A DNA stretch of 64,000 bases from Chryseosolibacter sp964493505 (GCA_964493505.1 CAZBNP010000001.1:248001-312000), one strand, 5' to 3'; counted from the stretch's first letter, positions 25,989-34,605 are shown. The notes: generated by a model from the sequence alone, not told the origin. Numbers and translations are program-made.

Positions 25989-26127
25989 GCCGGGTGCTAG
26001 GTTCTGGGTTTGGAGTGACATAGTGAATTATGCGTTCCACATTGCCCTTTGCCTTTTGCCGACTGTCAACTTCCAACCAGTTCCTCCTTTGCCAATTGCC
26101 CTTTGCCCTTTCCTATTTTGCCTTTAA
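25989..26127 (+). repeat. Dispersed repeat element, copy c, running into the hpf 3' end
   Basis: It starts 2 bases after the metK stop with CCGGGTGCT, then TTTGGAGTGACATAG, then AATTATG and TTCC, followed by GGCAAA-type hexamers written on the other strand. The far end (complement of AAAGGAGGAACTGGTTG) lies inside the hpf coding region. The unique part matches 18785-18838 in reverse complement. The far end matches 42402-42427. Confidence 0.8.
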
Positions 26128-26410
26128 GTTTTGCTTTGAATTTCTTGAGCTGCATTCTCAGGGCGTCGGTAGCGAGGTCGGCCGCGGCTTCAAATGACCG
26201 CGACTTTTCAGTGGCGAATACCTGGCCGCCCGGCAGATTGAGTTTTATTTCAATCGTTTTGTTATCCGCCCCTTCGTTGTTCAAACGGAGAAAAACTTCG
26301 CCGTCGACCAACCGGTCGTAAAAGGTATCGAGCTTGTTCACTTTTTTCTTAATGTAGTCTACCAGTTTTTGATCGGCGTCGAAGTGAATGGAATGAACTT
26401 GCAGCTTCAT
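26066..26410 (-). CDS. hpf: Ribosome hibernation-promoting factor, HPF/RaiA family
   Basis: 114 residues from ATG 26410 (MKLQVHSIHFDADQ); an upstream ATG at 26434 is less likely. The beta-alpha-beta-beta-beta-alpha fold pattern is present (KLDTFYDRLVDGEVFLRL, then FATEKSRSFEAAADLATDALRMQLKKF). It is the short form, without the C-terminal dimerisation domain of long HPF. It binds the 30S subunit and promotes inactive 100S or 70S ribosomes in stationary phase. The last residues (about GKIGKGKGQLAKEELVGS) are encoded by the dispersed repeat, so the tail is probably a recent extension. It lies downstream of xerC and rpsU, an order I recall from other Bacteroidota. Confidence 0.9.
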   Translation of the reverse strand: MKLQVHSIHFDADQKLVDYIKKKVNKLDTFYDRLVDGEVFLRLNNEGADNKTIEIKLNLPGGQVFATEKSRSFEAAADLATDALRMQLKKFKAKLKGKIGKGKGQLAKEELVGS

Positions 26411-26485
26411 AACGGTAAGTTTAAGATGATACATACTGTTTCCGGTAATTTCTCTACGCCACCGGAGCGGGCCTTAATCCGGGGT

Positions 26486-27364
26486 TCAGGCTTTTGGATG
26501 AGCCTGCTCAAAGATCTTCTTAAGTTTCTCGGTTGTATTATGAGTGTAAACCTGCGTCGCGGCTATACTGGTATGGCCGAGCAGCTCTTTTACGGCGTTG
26601 AGCTCGGCACCTTTGTTGAGCAGGTGAGTAGCGTAGGTATGCCGCAATATGTGAGGATTGCGTTTCTCCATCTTTGGAAGCTTGTCGAGATGCTTTCGCA
26701 CAACTCGGTATATCATCATCGGATAGCAGGGCTCGCCATCCGGGCGTACAAAGAAGATTCCATGATTCTTCATTTCAACTTCGCAGTTTCGGATTGATCG
26801 ATAGTCTTCAATCAGTGATACGAGATTTGAAGGGAAAGGTATCACCCTTTCCTTGTTTCTTTTGCCCAGAACTTTTATGGTCCTGTTTCTCAAGTCGATA
26901 GATGTTTCCCGCAGGCCGATGAGTTCCGACAAACGGATGCCTGTGCCGTAAAACATTTCGAGGATCAGCTGGTCGCGTTGTCCTTCGAATGTGTTCCCGA
27001 ACCCGCCATTCAGCAGATTTGCCATATCGTCTTCTTTTACAAAGTCCGGAAGGCGCTTCTTTTTTTTGAGAACGGAAATTTTGGCTACGGGGTCTGTGGT
27101 GATGACCTTTTCCCGGAGAAGGAATTTGTAATACGAGCGGAGACAGGCGATCTTCCTGTTTACGCTGCTGGCACCGAGACCCGATTCCACGAGGTTAATA
27201 ATCCAGGAGCGTACCATCGGATAGGTGGCAGTAGCGGTATCGTTGTGGGAGTGATTATTGTGCAGGAATTGAGTGAGTTGCCGCAAATCGTTCTCGTAAG
27301 CGAGGACTGTGTTGCGACTTAGGCGTCTTTCGTACTGAAGGTGCTTCAGAAAGGATTCGATCAT
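26486..27364 (-). CDS. xerC: Tyrosine recombinase, XerC/XerD-like
   Basis: 292 residues from ATG 27364 (MIESFLKHLQYERRLS); ATG 27388 would add eight residues. It has an N-terminal SAM-like core-binding domain. The catalytic domain has Arg in GTGIRLSELIGLR, Lys in VLGKRNKERVIPF, HILRHTYATHLL, GHTSIAATQVYTH and the nucleophile Tyr in QVYTH. The housekeeping role is chromosome-dimer resolution. It is part of the rpsU-xerC-hpf order and has no nearby att sites or phage genes, so a phage integrase is unlikely. Confidence 0.88.
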   Translation of the reverse strand: MIESFLKHLQYERRLSRNTVLAYENDLRQLTQFLHNNHSHNDTATATYPMVRSWIINLVESGLGASSVNRKIACLRSYYKFLLREKVITTDPVAKISVLKKKKRLPDFVKEDDMANLLNGGFGNTFEGQRDQLILEMFYGTGIRLSELIGLRETSIDLRNRTIKVLGKRNKERVIPFPSNLVSLIEDYRSIRNCEVEMKNHGIFFVRPDGEPCYPMMIYRVVRKHLDKLPKMEKRNPHILRHTYATHLLNKGAELNAVKELLGHTSIAATQVYTHNTTEKLKKIFEQAHPKA

Positions 27365-27396
27365 GCTGTCAGCGGCCACCAAACTCAATCCAATGT

Positions 27397-27435
27397 AAAA
27401 AAATAATCCCCTAAAGGGAAGCCTTCAGGGGATTA
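27397..27435 (-). terminator. Intrinsic terminator behind rpsU
   Basis: On the minus strand the stem TAATCCCCT / AGGGGATTA (27427-27435 with 27404-27412, 14-base loop) is followed directly by seven Ts (27397-27403). It lies 31 bases after the rpsU stop. It should end most rpsU transcripts before xerC. Confidence 0.85.
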
Positions 27436-27465
27436 AAGTCTTGGTTTTGTATACTGGTCTGCCGA

Positions 27466-27660
27466 CTAGTTATTCTCTTTCGCTCTTTGTTTTTCCCGGT
27501 AAGCAGCCTTAAGGACCTCAGTTCTGCGTGTAATTGAAGGCTTTTCAAATGAAGTGCGGGAGCGCAGTTCCTTGAGCACACCGGTTTTTTCGAACTTCTT
27601 TTTGAAGCGTTTCAATGCCTTGTCGATTGATTCGTTCTCCTTTACGCTGATAATGATCAT
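27466..27660 (-). CDS. rpsU: 30S ribosomal protein S21
   Basis: 64 residues, starting MIIISVKENESIDKALKRFK and rich in Lys and Arg, as S21 is throughout. It sits on the 30S platform next to the anti-Shine-Dalgarno region. The promoter with both consensus elements lies 19 bases upstream and an intrinsic terminator follows, so it is probably a strong single-gene transcript with some read-through into xerC-hpf. Confidence 0.95.
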   Translation of the reverse strand: MIIISVKENESIDKALKRFKKKFEKTGVLKELRSRTSFEKPSITRRTEVLKAAYREKQRAKENN

Positions 27661-27678
27661 AATGCTTATTTAGGGCTG

Positions 27679-27710
27679 CAAATATAACGGCACTTTTATA
27701 AAAAAGCAAA
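27679..27710 (-). promoter_or_regulatory. Predicted rpsU promoter
   Basis: On the minus strand TTTG (27707-27710) and TATATTTG (27679-27686) have a 20-base spacer, an exact match to the Bacteroidota consensus. It fits neatly between the rpsU start and the end of the acyl-CoA dehydrogenase gene. Confidence 0.75.
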
Positions 27711-27711
27711 C

Positions 27712-28881
27712 CTACTTCAGGATTGCGCGGGAAATGACCATTTTCTGGATTTCGGAGGTTCCTTCTCCAATGGTACAGAGCTTGGCATCGCGGTAATATT
27801 TTTCGGCGGGGAAATCCTTTGTATAGCCGTATCCTCCAAAGATCTGAACGCACTCATTGGCGACTTCTACCGCCACTTCCGAAGCGAAGAGTTTTGCCAT
27901 AGCCGATTCTTTGGTGACCTCCAGGCCTTTGTTTTTCAGGTCTCCGGCGCGATAAGTCAGGAGTTTTGCCGCTTCAATTTTCGTTGCCATATCAGCGAGT
28001 TTGAAAGCGATACCCTGGAACGCGGAAATCGGTTGATTGAATTGGTGGCGCTCCTTCGAGTAGCGCAGGGCTGCTTCAAAGGCGCCGATAGCGATCCCGA
28101 GGCTTAGCGACGCAATGCTTATCCGGCCACCGTCCAGGACCTTCATCGCCTGGATGAATCCCTGGCCTTCTTTTCCCAGCATCTGCGATTCATGCACGCG
28201 GCAATCGTTAAAGATGAGTTCGGTGGTTTCCGAAGCCCTCATTCCGAGTTTGTTTTCCTTCCTCCCCGCCGAGAATCCCGGGGTGCCCTTTTCGAGAATA
28301 AAGGCGGTCATGCCCCGTGAGTCGCCAGCCTCGCCCGTGCGGACGATGACTACCGCCACACTACCTGACCTTCCGTGTGTAATGAAGTTCTTCGCCCCGT
28401 TGATCACGAAGTGATCACCGACTTTCTCGGCAACTGTCCTCATGTTGCCCGCATCCGAGCCGGTGTTGGGTTCAGTGAGTCCCCAGGCTCCAATCCAGTC
28501 GCCGCTTGCCAGTTTTGGGAGATAACGGCTTTTCTGATCCTCATTTCCAAACTCAAGAATATGGTTTGTACACAGCGAATTGTGCGCTGCCATTGACAGG
28601 CCAATCGATCCATCGATCTTTGAGAGTTCCGTAATAGCGGTGATATACTCCAGGTATCCAAACCCCGTCCCCCCGTATTCCTGGGGCACGAGTACACCCA
28701 TGAGGCCCAGGTCGCCCAGTTGGTGGAAGATCTCAATGGGGAACTCCTGGCTTTCATCCCACTCCATCATCCGTGGCTTTATTTTTCTCGCGCCGAAATC
28801 GCGCACCATTTCCGCGACCATTTTCTGGCTTTCCGTCTCCTCAAAATTTACCTCAGGTAAAAATTCTGTCATGTCACTCAT
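27712..28881 (-). CDS. Acyl-CoA dehydrogenase
   Basis: 389 residues with all three domains: N-terminal helices, a beta-barrel middle (WGLTEPNTGSDAGNMRT, NGAKNFITHG) and the C-terminal helical domain. The catalytic Glu is in LCTIGEGTSEIQKM. FAD-linked oxidation of acyl-CoA to enoyl-CoA in fatty-acid or branched-chain amino-acid breakdown is expected. Chain-length preference cannot be judged. No electron-transfer flavoprotein gene is nearby. Confidence 0.93.
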   Translation of the reverse strand: MSDMTEFLPEVNFEETESQKMVAEMVRDFGARKIKPRMMEWDESQEFPIEIFHQLGDLGLMGVLVPQEYGGTGFGYLEYITAITELSKIDGSIGLSMAAHNSLCTNHILEFGNEDQKSRYLPKLASGDWIGAWGLTEPNTGSDAGNMRTVAEKVGDHFVINGAKNFITHGRSGSVAVVIVRTGEAGDSRGMTAFILEKGTPGFSAGRKENKLGMRASETTELIFNDCRVHESQMLGKEGQGFIQAMKVLDGGRISIASLSLGIAIGAFEAALRYSKERHQFNQPISAFQGIAFKLADMATKIEAAKLLTYRAGDLKNKGLEVTKESAMAKLFASEVAVEVANECVQIFGGYGYTKDFPAEKYYRDAKLCTIGEGTSEIQKMVISRAILK

Positions 28882-29057
28882 AAAATGGCTTTATTTGTCT
28901 TTTTATTAAAGGTAATCAATAAAGACTATGCCCGGAGCAGCATAACCGTGTTGAAAATATCGTCGGGGATAGTTTTTTTGTTGTGGAAGAAAATAAACAC
29001 CTTTCCGGCCTTGTTTTTTAGATCACCTTTTCTCCAAAATCCATATAAAGAAAACTA
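28882..29057. other. Divergent region between acyl-CoA dehydrogenase and ugd genes
   Basis: 176 AT-rich bases. A T-run ending TTTTTTTG near 28980 could be a -33 element, but no TAnnTTTG follows at the right distance. No gene seen. Confidence 0.35.
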
Positions 29058-30371
29058 ATGAAGATTGCTGTAGTAGGAACCGGTTACGTTGGTCTTGTAA
29101 CCGGTACTTGTTTTGCGGAAACTGGAAATACCGTTACCTGCATAGACATTGACCAGGAAAAAGTCGAAAAACTCAAAAGTGGACGGGTTACGATCTATGA
29201 GCCAGGCCTTGAGCAGTTATTTGAGCGCAATATCAAGCAAAACCGACTGTTGTTTACCACGAGCCTGGCCGAGGGCGTCAAGGGAGCTGACGTAATATTT
29301 CTGGCGCTCCCCACACCTCCTGGCGAAGATGGCTCTGCCGATCTTAAGTATATTCTTAAAGTAGCCGACGACCTCGGGCATTTGCTTGAAGACTATACCG
29401 TTATAGTCGATAAGAGCACCGTCCCGGTTGGTACCGCCGACAAGGTAAGGGAACGCGTGGGGAAGAACGCGAAAGTCGAATTCGACATTGTCTCGAATCC
29501 GGAGTTCCTTCGCGAGGGTGTTGCTGTCGATGATTTTATGAAACCCGAGCGGGTGGTCATCGGAACCCGGTCGCCGCGCGCGCAAAAGGTCATGGAGACT
29601 TTATACTCACCTTTTGTTCGCCAGGGTAATCCTCTTGTTTTTATGGATGAGCGCTCCGCAGAATTGACGAAGTACGCCGCCAATTCATTTCTCGCGACAA
29701 AGATCAGTTTCATGAACGAAGTCGCCAATCTCTGTGAGCTTGTCGGTGCGGATGTGGATGCTGTGCGGAAAGGTATCGGGACGGATAGCCGTATCGGTAA
29801 GCGCTTTCTCTTCCCGGGTATTGGCTATGGCGGAAGTTGTTTCCCGAAAGATGTTCAGGCACTTGCGAAATCAGCAAGCGACGCAAACTACGACTTCAGG
29901 ATATTGAGGTCGGTTATGGATGTCAATACTTTTCAGAAGACTAAGCTCATGGATCGGATCCGGGAGTATTTCAAGGGCGGCCTGAAAGGAAAACGTATTG
30001 CTGTCTGGGGACTTGCATTCAAGCCGCACACCGACGATATCAGAGAGGCACCGGCTTTGTACAACATTGAATCGCTGTTGGAGGAAGGGGCGGTTGTTTG
30101 CGCTCACGATCCCGAAGCGATGGACAACGTGAAGAAAATATTTGGCGATAGGATACAATACTTTGAGAATCCTTATGACGCCGCAAACGGCGCGGATGCG
30201 ATCCTTATCGCAACAGAATGGCCGGAATTCAGGACACCAGACTTTGAGAAACTGTCGGGTGCGCTTAAATCAAAAGTTATCTTCGACGGACGAAACGTTT
30301 ATGAACTTGATGTTATGAAAGAACACGGATACGTTTATTACAGTATAGGAAGGGAGGCAGTCAATGGCTAA
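29058..30371 (+). CDS. ugd: UDP-glucose 6-dehydrogenase
   Basis: 437 residues. The NAD-binding loop is VVGTGYVGLVTGTCFAE, and the catalytic Cys is in GIGYGGSCFPKDVQAL. KTKLMDRIREYF and LAFKPHTDDIREAP mark the C-terminal UDP-binding domain. It oxidises UDP-glucose to UDP-glucuronate. It overlaps the next gene, a UDP-glucuronate decarboxylase, by 8 bases, so the product is probably passed on to UDP-xylose. Confidence 0.95.
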   Translation: MKIAVVGTGYVGLVTGTCFAETGNTVTCIDIDQEKVEKLKSGRVTIYEPGLEQLFERNIKQNRLLFTTSLAEGVKGADVIFLALPTPPGEDGSADLKYILKVADDLGHLLEDYTVIVDKSTVPVGTADKVRERVGKNAKVEFDIVSNPEFLREGVAVDDFMKPERVVIGTRSPRAQKVMETLYSPFVRQGNPLVFMDERSAELTKYAANSFLATKISFMNEVANLCELVGADVDAVRKGIGTDSRIGKRFLFPGIGYGGSCFPKDVQALAKSASDANYDFRILRSVMDVNTFQKTKLMDRIREYFKGGLKGKRIAVWGLAFKPHTDDIREAPALYNIESLLEEGAVVCAHDPEAMDNVKKIFGDRIQYFENPYDAANGADAILIATEWPEFRTPDFEKLSGALKSKVIFDGRNVYELDVMKEHGYVYYSIGREAVNG

Positions 30372-31356
30372 GAAAGAAAGAGTATTGATTACCGGAGGAG
30401 CGGGATTTCTCGGCTCTCACCTCTGCGACCGCTTTCTCAAAGAGGGTTTTCAGGTAATTGCCATGGACAACCTTATCACTGGCGATCTCCGGAATATCGA
30501 ACACCTCTTCAAGAATGGCGACTTTGAGTTTTACAATCACGACGTTTCGTCATTCGTCCACGTTTCCGGTGACCTTAAGTACATTCTGCACTTTGCTTCG
30601 CCCGCGAGCCCGATAGACTATCTGAAGATTCCCATTCAGACACTGAAAGTGGGGTCACTGGGAACTCACAACCTGCTGGGCCTGGCGCGGGCAAAGAAAG
30701 CCCGTATCCTGGTGGCGTCAACATCTGAGGTTTACGGTGATCCGCTTGTTCACCCGCAAACGGAAGAGTACTACGGCAACGTGAACCCTATTGGGCCGCG
30801 TGGCGTGTATGACGAAGCGAAGCGGTTTCAGGAGGCCATAACAATGGCCTACCACACTTACCACAATCTCGATACGCGGATTGTGAGGATCTTCAACACC
30901 TATGGACCGCGTATGCGACTGAACGACGGCCGGGTGCTGCCGGCATTCATCGGCCAGGCGCTGAGAGGTGAAGACCTCACTGTCTTTGGCGATGGCTCTC
31001 AGACTCGCTCCTTCTGCTATGTAGATGATGAGGTGGAAGGTATTTTCCGGCTGCTGATGTCGGATTATCACCTTCCGGTGAATATTGGTAACCCCGACGA
31101 GATCACCATCGGCGAGTTTGCCGAGGAGATCGTTGGCCTGACGGGCACGAAGCAGAAAACGGTCTACCACCCACTTCCGAAGGACGACCCCAAGCAGCGC
31201 CAGCCGGACATCACAAAGGCAAGGCAACTGCTGGGATGGGAACCGAAAATTTCGCGCGCCGAGGGCCTGCGGATCACATACGAATATTTTAAGTCCCTGC
31301 CGCGCGAGACGCTGTTCGAGCGCGAGCATAAGAGTTTTGAGAAGTTCATCCGCTGA
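30364..31356 (+). CDS. UDP-glucuronate decarboxylase (UDP-xylose synthase)
   Basis: 330-residue extended SDR. NAD loop TGGAGFLGSHLCD, active-site Thr/Ser in STSEVYGDP, and YDEAK as the YxxxK pair (the UXS subgroup usually has YDEGK). It also has the UXS-type RIFNTYGPRM. It converts UDP-GlcA to UDP-xylose. The 8-base overlap with ugd, which makes the substrate, supports the assignment over a general epimerase. Part of the 4-gene sugar-nucleotide operon. Confidence 0.88.
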   Translation: MAKKERVLITGGAGFLGSHLCDRFLKEGFQVIAMDNLITGDLRNIEHLFKNGDFEFYNHDVSSFVHVSGDLKYILHFASPASPIDYLKIPIQTLKVGSLGTHNLLGLARAKKARILVASTSEVYGDPLVHPQTEEYYGNVNPIGPRGVYDEAKRFQEAITMAYHTYHNLDTRIVRIFNTYGPRMRLNDGRVLPAFIGQALRGEDLTVFGDGSQTRSFCYVDDEVEGIFRLLMSDYHLPVNIGNPDEITIGEFAEEIVGLTGTKQKTVYHPLPKDDPKQRQPDITKARQLLGWEPKISRAEGLRITYEYFKSLPRETLFEREHKSFEKFIR

Positions 31357-31378
31357 GACAACGCATTGAATTTGTGTC

Positions 31379-32437
31379 ATGAAAGCGAGGAATGTCATTA
31401 TTACCGGAGGAGCCGGCTTTATCGGATCCCATGTTGTGCGGTTGTTCGTGAAGAACTACCCCGGCTATCAGATTGTCAATCTCGATAAGCTGACATACGC
31501 CGGTAATCTTGAGAATCTCAAGGATATAGAGAAGGCTCCCAACTATCACTTTGAGAAAGGTGACATTCTCGATGTTCAATTTTTATTCGATTTGTTTCAG
31601 CGATACAACATCGATGGAGTCATTCACCTCGCCGCCGAATCGCATGTAGACCGCTCCTTGCACAATCCCATGGAGTTCGCGAACACGAATATCACAGGGA
31701 CGCTGAACCTGTTGCGCGCCGCACAGGCGGCGTGGCACCCCGATTACAATGGCAAACTGTTCTACCATATATCCACCGACGAGGTGTATGGCGTTGCGGC
31801 AGTTGGCGAATACTTTACGGAAGAAACCAACATCGACCCGCGATCTCCTTATTCGGCATCCAAAGCGGGGAGCGATCATTTTGTCAGTGCCTTCTATCAC
31901 AGCTTCGGATTGCCGGTGGCGATCAGCCGGTGCTCGAATAATTACGGGTCTCATCACTTCCCCGAAAAACTGATCCCGCTGATGATCAACAATATCATCA
32001 ATCGCGAACCTCTCCCGGTCTACGGCAAAGGGGAGAACGTGCGCGACTGGCTGTTTGTGGAAGACCACGCACGCGCTATTGACGCTATTTTTCACAAGGG
32101 CAAGGCCGGCGAAGTCTACAACATAGGAGGGAACAACGAGTGGACGAACATCGACCTGGTGATGCTGTTGTGCAGAATGATGGATAAGAAGCTGGGTCGT
32201 GAAGACGGAGAGTCGGAGAAACTGATCACCTATGTGAAAGATCGTCCGGGGCACGACCTGCGGTATGCTATCGATGCCTCGAAGCTTACCAGTGAAACAG
32301 GATGGCGACCGGAGACGGCGTTTGAAGATGGACTGGAGAAAACGATCGACTGGTATCTTACAAATCAGGAGTGGTTGAAAAATGTGACGTCAGGGGATTA
32401 TCTCCAGTATTATTCTCAGATGTACCAGGGAAGATGA
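31379..32437 (+). CDS. rfbB: dTDP-glucose 4,6-dehydratase
   Basis: 352-residue extended SDR. NAD loop TGGAGFIGSHVVR, the dehydratase motif HISTDEVYG with catalytic Asp-Glu, SPYSASKAGSDH as YxxxK, and SRCSNNYGSHHFPEKLIP. It turns dTDP-glucose into dTDP-4-keto-6-deoxyglucose. The gene for the preceding step, rfbA, follows 42 bases downstream. rfbC and rfbD, needed for dTDP-rhamnose, are absent from the window, so the end sugar is open. Confidence 0.95.
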   Translation: MKARNVIITGGAGFIGSHVVRLFVKNYPGYQIVNLDKLTYAGNLENLKDIEKAPNYHFEKGDILDVQFLFDLFQRYNIDGVIHLAAESHVDRSLHNPMEFANTNITGTLNLLRAAQAAWHPDYNGKLFYHISTDEVYGVAAVGEYFTEETNIDPRSPYSASKAGSDHFVSAFYHSFGLPVAISRCSNNYGSHHFPEKLIPLMINNIINREPLPVYGKGENVRDWLFVEDHARAIDAIFHKGKAGEVYNIGGNNEWTNIDLVMLLCRMMDKKLGREDGESEKLITYVKDRPGHDLRYAIDASKLTSETGWRPETAFEDGLEKTIDWYLTNQEWLKNVTSGDYLQYYSQMYQGR

Positions 32438-32479
32438 TCCGGTAACTGTTAGCATTTAGGGTAACCTCAATATTCTGAA

Positions 32480-33361
32480 ATGAAGGGAATAATACTTGCC
32501 GGTGGTTCCGGAACCCGTCTGTACCCGCTGACACTCGCGGTCAGCAAGCAGCTGATGCCGGTGTACGACAAGCCGATGATCTACTACCCATTGTCTGTCC
32601 TGATGATGGCGGGTATTAACGAGGTCCTCATCATTTCGACTCCCCACGATCTGCCGACGTTCAGAAAGCTTCTTGGCGACGGGGAAAAACTGGGCTGCAG
32701 ATTTGAATATGCCGAACAGCCGAAACCCGAGGGACTGGCGCAGGCATTTATCATCGGCGAGCAGTTTGTGGGCAACGATAAAGTAGCCTTGATCCTCGGC
32801 GACAATATATTCTATGGGTCGGGACTTAAGTCCCTGCTCGAAAGCAATGTCGATCCCGATGGTGGTGTGGTATTCGCGCACCACGTCAACGATCCGGAGC
32901 GTTATGGCGTGATTGAGTTTGATAAGGATCAGAAAGCTATTTCCATAGAGGAGAAGCCGTCGAAGCCGAAATCGAATTACGCGGTTCCCGGGTTGTATTT
33001 CTACGACAATGAAGTGCTATCCATCGCCCGAAATATCAAGCCGAGCGCTCGCGGCGAACTGGAAATTACCGATATCAACAATGTCTACCTGAAGAAGGGC
33101 AAGCTTAAGGTGGCGCCGATGAGTCGCGGAACGGCATGGCTTGACACCGGTACATTCGACTCGCTGATGCAGGCTTCGAATTTTGTTCAGGTTATTGAGC
33201 AGCGACAGGGTCTCAAGATCGGCTGCATCGAGGAGGTAGCGTATCGCCGTGGGTTCATCTCGAAGGAACAGCTGCTGGCGCTAGCCGAACCGCTGGAGAA
33301 AAGCGGCTATGGCGGGTATCTGAAGAACCTGCCGGAATATATCTGGTTCGGCGGGAAGTAA
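32480..33361 (+). CDS. rfbA: Glucose-1-phosphate thymidylyltransferase
   Basis: 293 residues with the nucleotidyl-transferase start MKGIILAGGSGTRLYPLT, DKPMIYYPLSVLMMAGI, LGDNIFYG and the sugar-binding GTAWLDTGTFDSLMQA. It makes dTDP-glucose from dTTP and glucose-1-phosphate, the substrate of RfbB just upstream. Last gene of the ugd-UXS-rfbB-rfbA operon; the next gene converges on it. Confidence 0.96.
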   Translation: MKGIILAGGSGTRLYPLTLAVSKQLMPVYDKPMIYYPLSVLMMAGINEVLIISTPHDLPTFRKLLGDGEKLGCRFEYAEQPKPEGLAQAFIIGEQFVGNDKVALILGDNIFYGSGLKSLLESNVDPDGGVVFAHHVNDPERYGVIEFDKDQKAISIEEKPSKPKSNYAVPGLYFYDNEVLSIARNIKPSARGELEITDINNVYLKKGKLKVAPMSRGTAWLDTGTFDSLMQASNFVQVIEQRQGLKIGCIEEVAYRRGFISKEQLLALAEPLEKSGYGGYLKNLPEYIWFGGK

Positions 33362-33404
33362 TAGCCTGCCTCCGATTTTACAATCACGACGGGCTGCACC
33401 CGGG

Positions 33405-34403
33405 TCAGGGCTCATAATACACCGTGTTCAGCACGGTGGTGCCAACGATGCCCAGCATCTCTTTGCTGATGATTCCAAGATTGTCTTTTTGCGAGTGGTG
33501 AAAATCACCGAAGTACCCAATGCCCGGTTCAAAATGAACGATGTTAATCATGGGTATTCGTGCAAGGGTGTTTACGAAGAGATGATCGTCGGTGACACTG
33601 GTCTGAGTTTGTCTGATAAAGACATGCGAATAGCCAAGCCGTTGCGCGTGACCCCAGACTTTTTCGACAATGCTGGGGGCAAATTCCATTGAGTAACCTT
33701 CCCGGTGAAACTGGGCATTTCCCGCGCCGACCATGTCGAGCAGGATACCGTAGTACGCGGAATAATTCGGTTTGTGTTTGTTTTTTGCCCAGTGCTGGGA
33801 CCCCAGGCACCACCATTCCTGGAGTCCTTCCGGGCGCCGGTGGCGTCCCTGTTCCCCTTCGCGTTCTCCCCAGTCTTCGCCATCGAAGAGAATGATATCC
33901 ACACCGACGTCGGGTTTGTCGCTGATGCTTAGGATTCGGGCTATTTCCAGCAGCACACCGACGCCACTGCCACCGTCGTTTGCTCCGTCAAAGGTAGCGT
34001 TGGGTTTTTCGGGATCCTTGTCGGAGAACGGACGGGTATCCCAGTGCGCTGCCAGCAGTACGCGCTTCGCTGCTTCGGGGTGGAAAGCGGCAATTATATT
34101 TTTGAGTTTCAGCGTCGTTCCGGAGTAATTTTTTGCTTCGAATTCCTGGACAGTGACCTGCGCGCCATAGCGTTCGAACGTTTCAATGAAGTAGTCGGCG
34201 GCCTGGCGGTGTGCCGCAGTATTGGGAATCCGTGGGCCGAATGCCACTTGTCTGGCCACGAACTGATAGGCAGAATCGGCATTAAACAGAGGCACGTGAA
34301 CAGTCCTGGCGGTGCGGTCGGATTGCGACGGGTGCTTTGATTCCTGGTTCCGGCTACAGGAGAACACCAGAATCAGGGCTAACGGAAGAAGAAGTCTCAT
34401 CAT
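33405..34403 (-). CDS. M28 family zinc peptidase / glutaminyl-cyclase-like lipoprotein
   Basis: 332 residues from ATG 34403. I preferred this over the longer frame from 34448 because it begins a lipoprotein signal (MMRLLLPLALILVFSC). Zinc ligands are visible in AAHWDTRPFSDKD (His), FDGANDGGSGVGVLLE (Asp), LFDGEDWGE (Glu), LLDMVG (Asp) and GDFHHS (His). The single-domain size and these motifs resemble bacterial glutaminyl-peptide cyclotransferases, which form N-terminal pyroglutamate, as well as M28 aminopeptidases. In Bacteroidota, T9SS and lipoprotein substrates with N-terminal pyroglutamate are known, which makes cyclase activity plausible. Confidence 0.82.
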   Translation of the reverse strand: MMRLLLPLALILVFSCSRNQESKHPSQSDRTARTVHVPLFNADSAYQFVARQVAFGPRIPNTAAHRQAADYFIETFERYGAQVTVQEFEAKNYSGTTLKLKNIIAAFHPEAAKRVLLAAHWDTRPFSDKDPEKPNATFDGANDGGSGVGVLLEIARILSISDKPDVGVDIILFDGEDWGEREGEQGRHRRPEGLQEWWCLGSQHWAKNKHKPNYSAYYGILLDMVGAGNAQFHREGYSMEFAPSIVEKVWGHAQRLGYSHVFIRQTQTSVTDDHLFVNTLARIPMINIVHFEPGIGYFGDFHHSQKDNLGIISKEMLGIVGTTVLNTVYYEP

Positions 34404-34510
34404 CACGGGCATAATTAGGGATATTTTGGGTATGATGGCAAAATTCATTGCCGGAAATGTGCCCTGTTACCCCAGGGGGCTGAATATTAAACAGGTCATT
34501 TTCGCAATAT

Positions 34511-34541
34511 TTTGCAGGAATGTTAAAAAGTTGTAATTTTG
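34511..34541 (+). promoter_or_regulatory. Predicted promoter of the rimP-nusA-infB operon
   Basis: TTTG (34511-34514) and TAATTTTG (34534-34541) with a 19-base spacer match the Bacteroidota consensus. The expected start near 34548 leaves a leader of about 58 bases, which contains a hairpin. Confidence 0.65.
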
Positions 34542-34563
34542 CAGGACTTTCTGGAGAAAAATG

Positions 34564-34590
34564 GAGGGGACGTTAGTCCCCTCTTTGTTT
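34564..34590 (+). terminator. Terminator-like hairpin in the rimP leader
   Basis: GAGGGGAC (34564-34571) and GTCCCCTC (34576-34583) form a perfect 8-bp GC-rich stem with a GTTA loop, followed by TTTGTTT. It lies between the predicted promoter and the rimP ATG, so it may attenuate the operon's own transcription or affect translation. Confidence 0.6.
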
Positions 34591-34605
34591 ATAGATACAT
34601 AAGCG

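Noticed and set aside
26486..27364. Integrase of a mobile element
   Set aside because: No att repeats, phage genes or tRNA nearby, and the gene sits in the rpsU-xerC-hpf order known from housekeeping loci.
31583..32254. Minus-strand frame of 223 codons
   Set aside because: Antisense to rfbB, whose motifs are all intact. No signal or domain in the antisense product.
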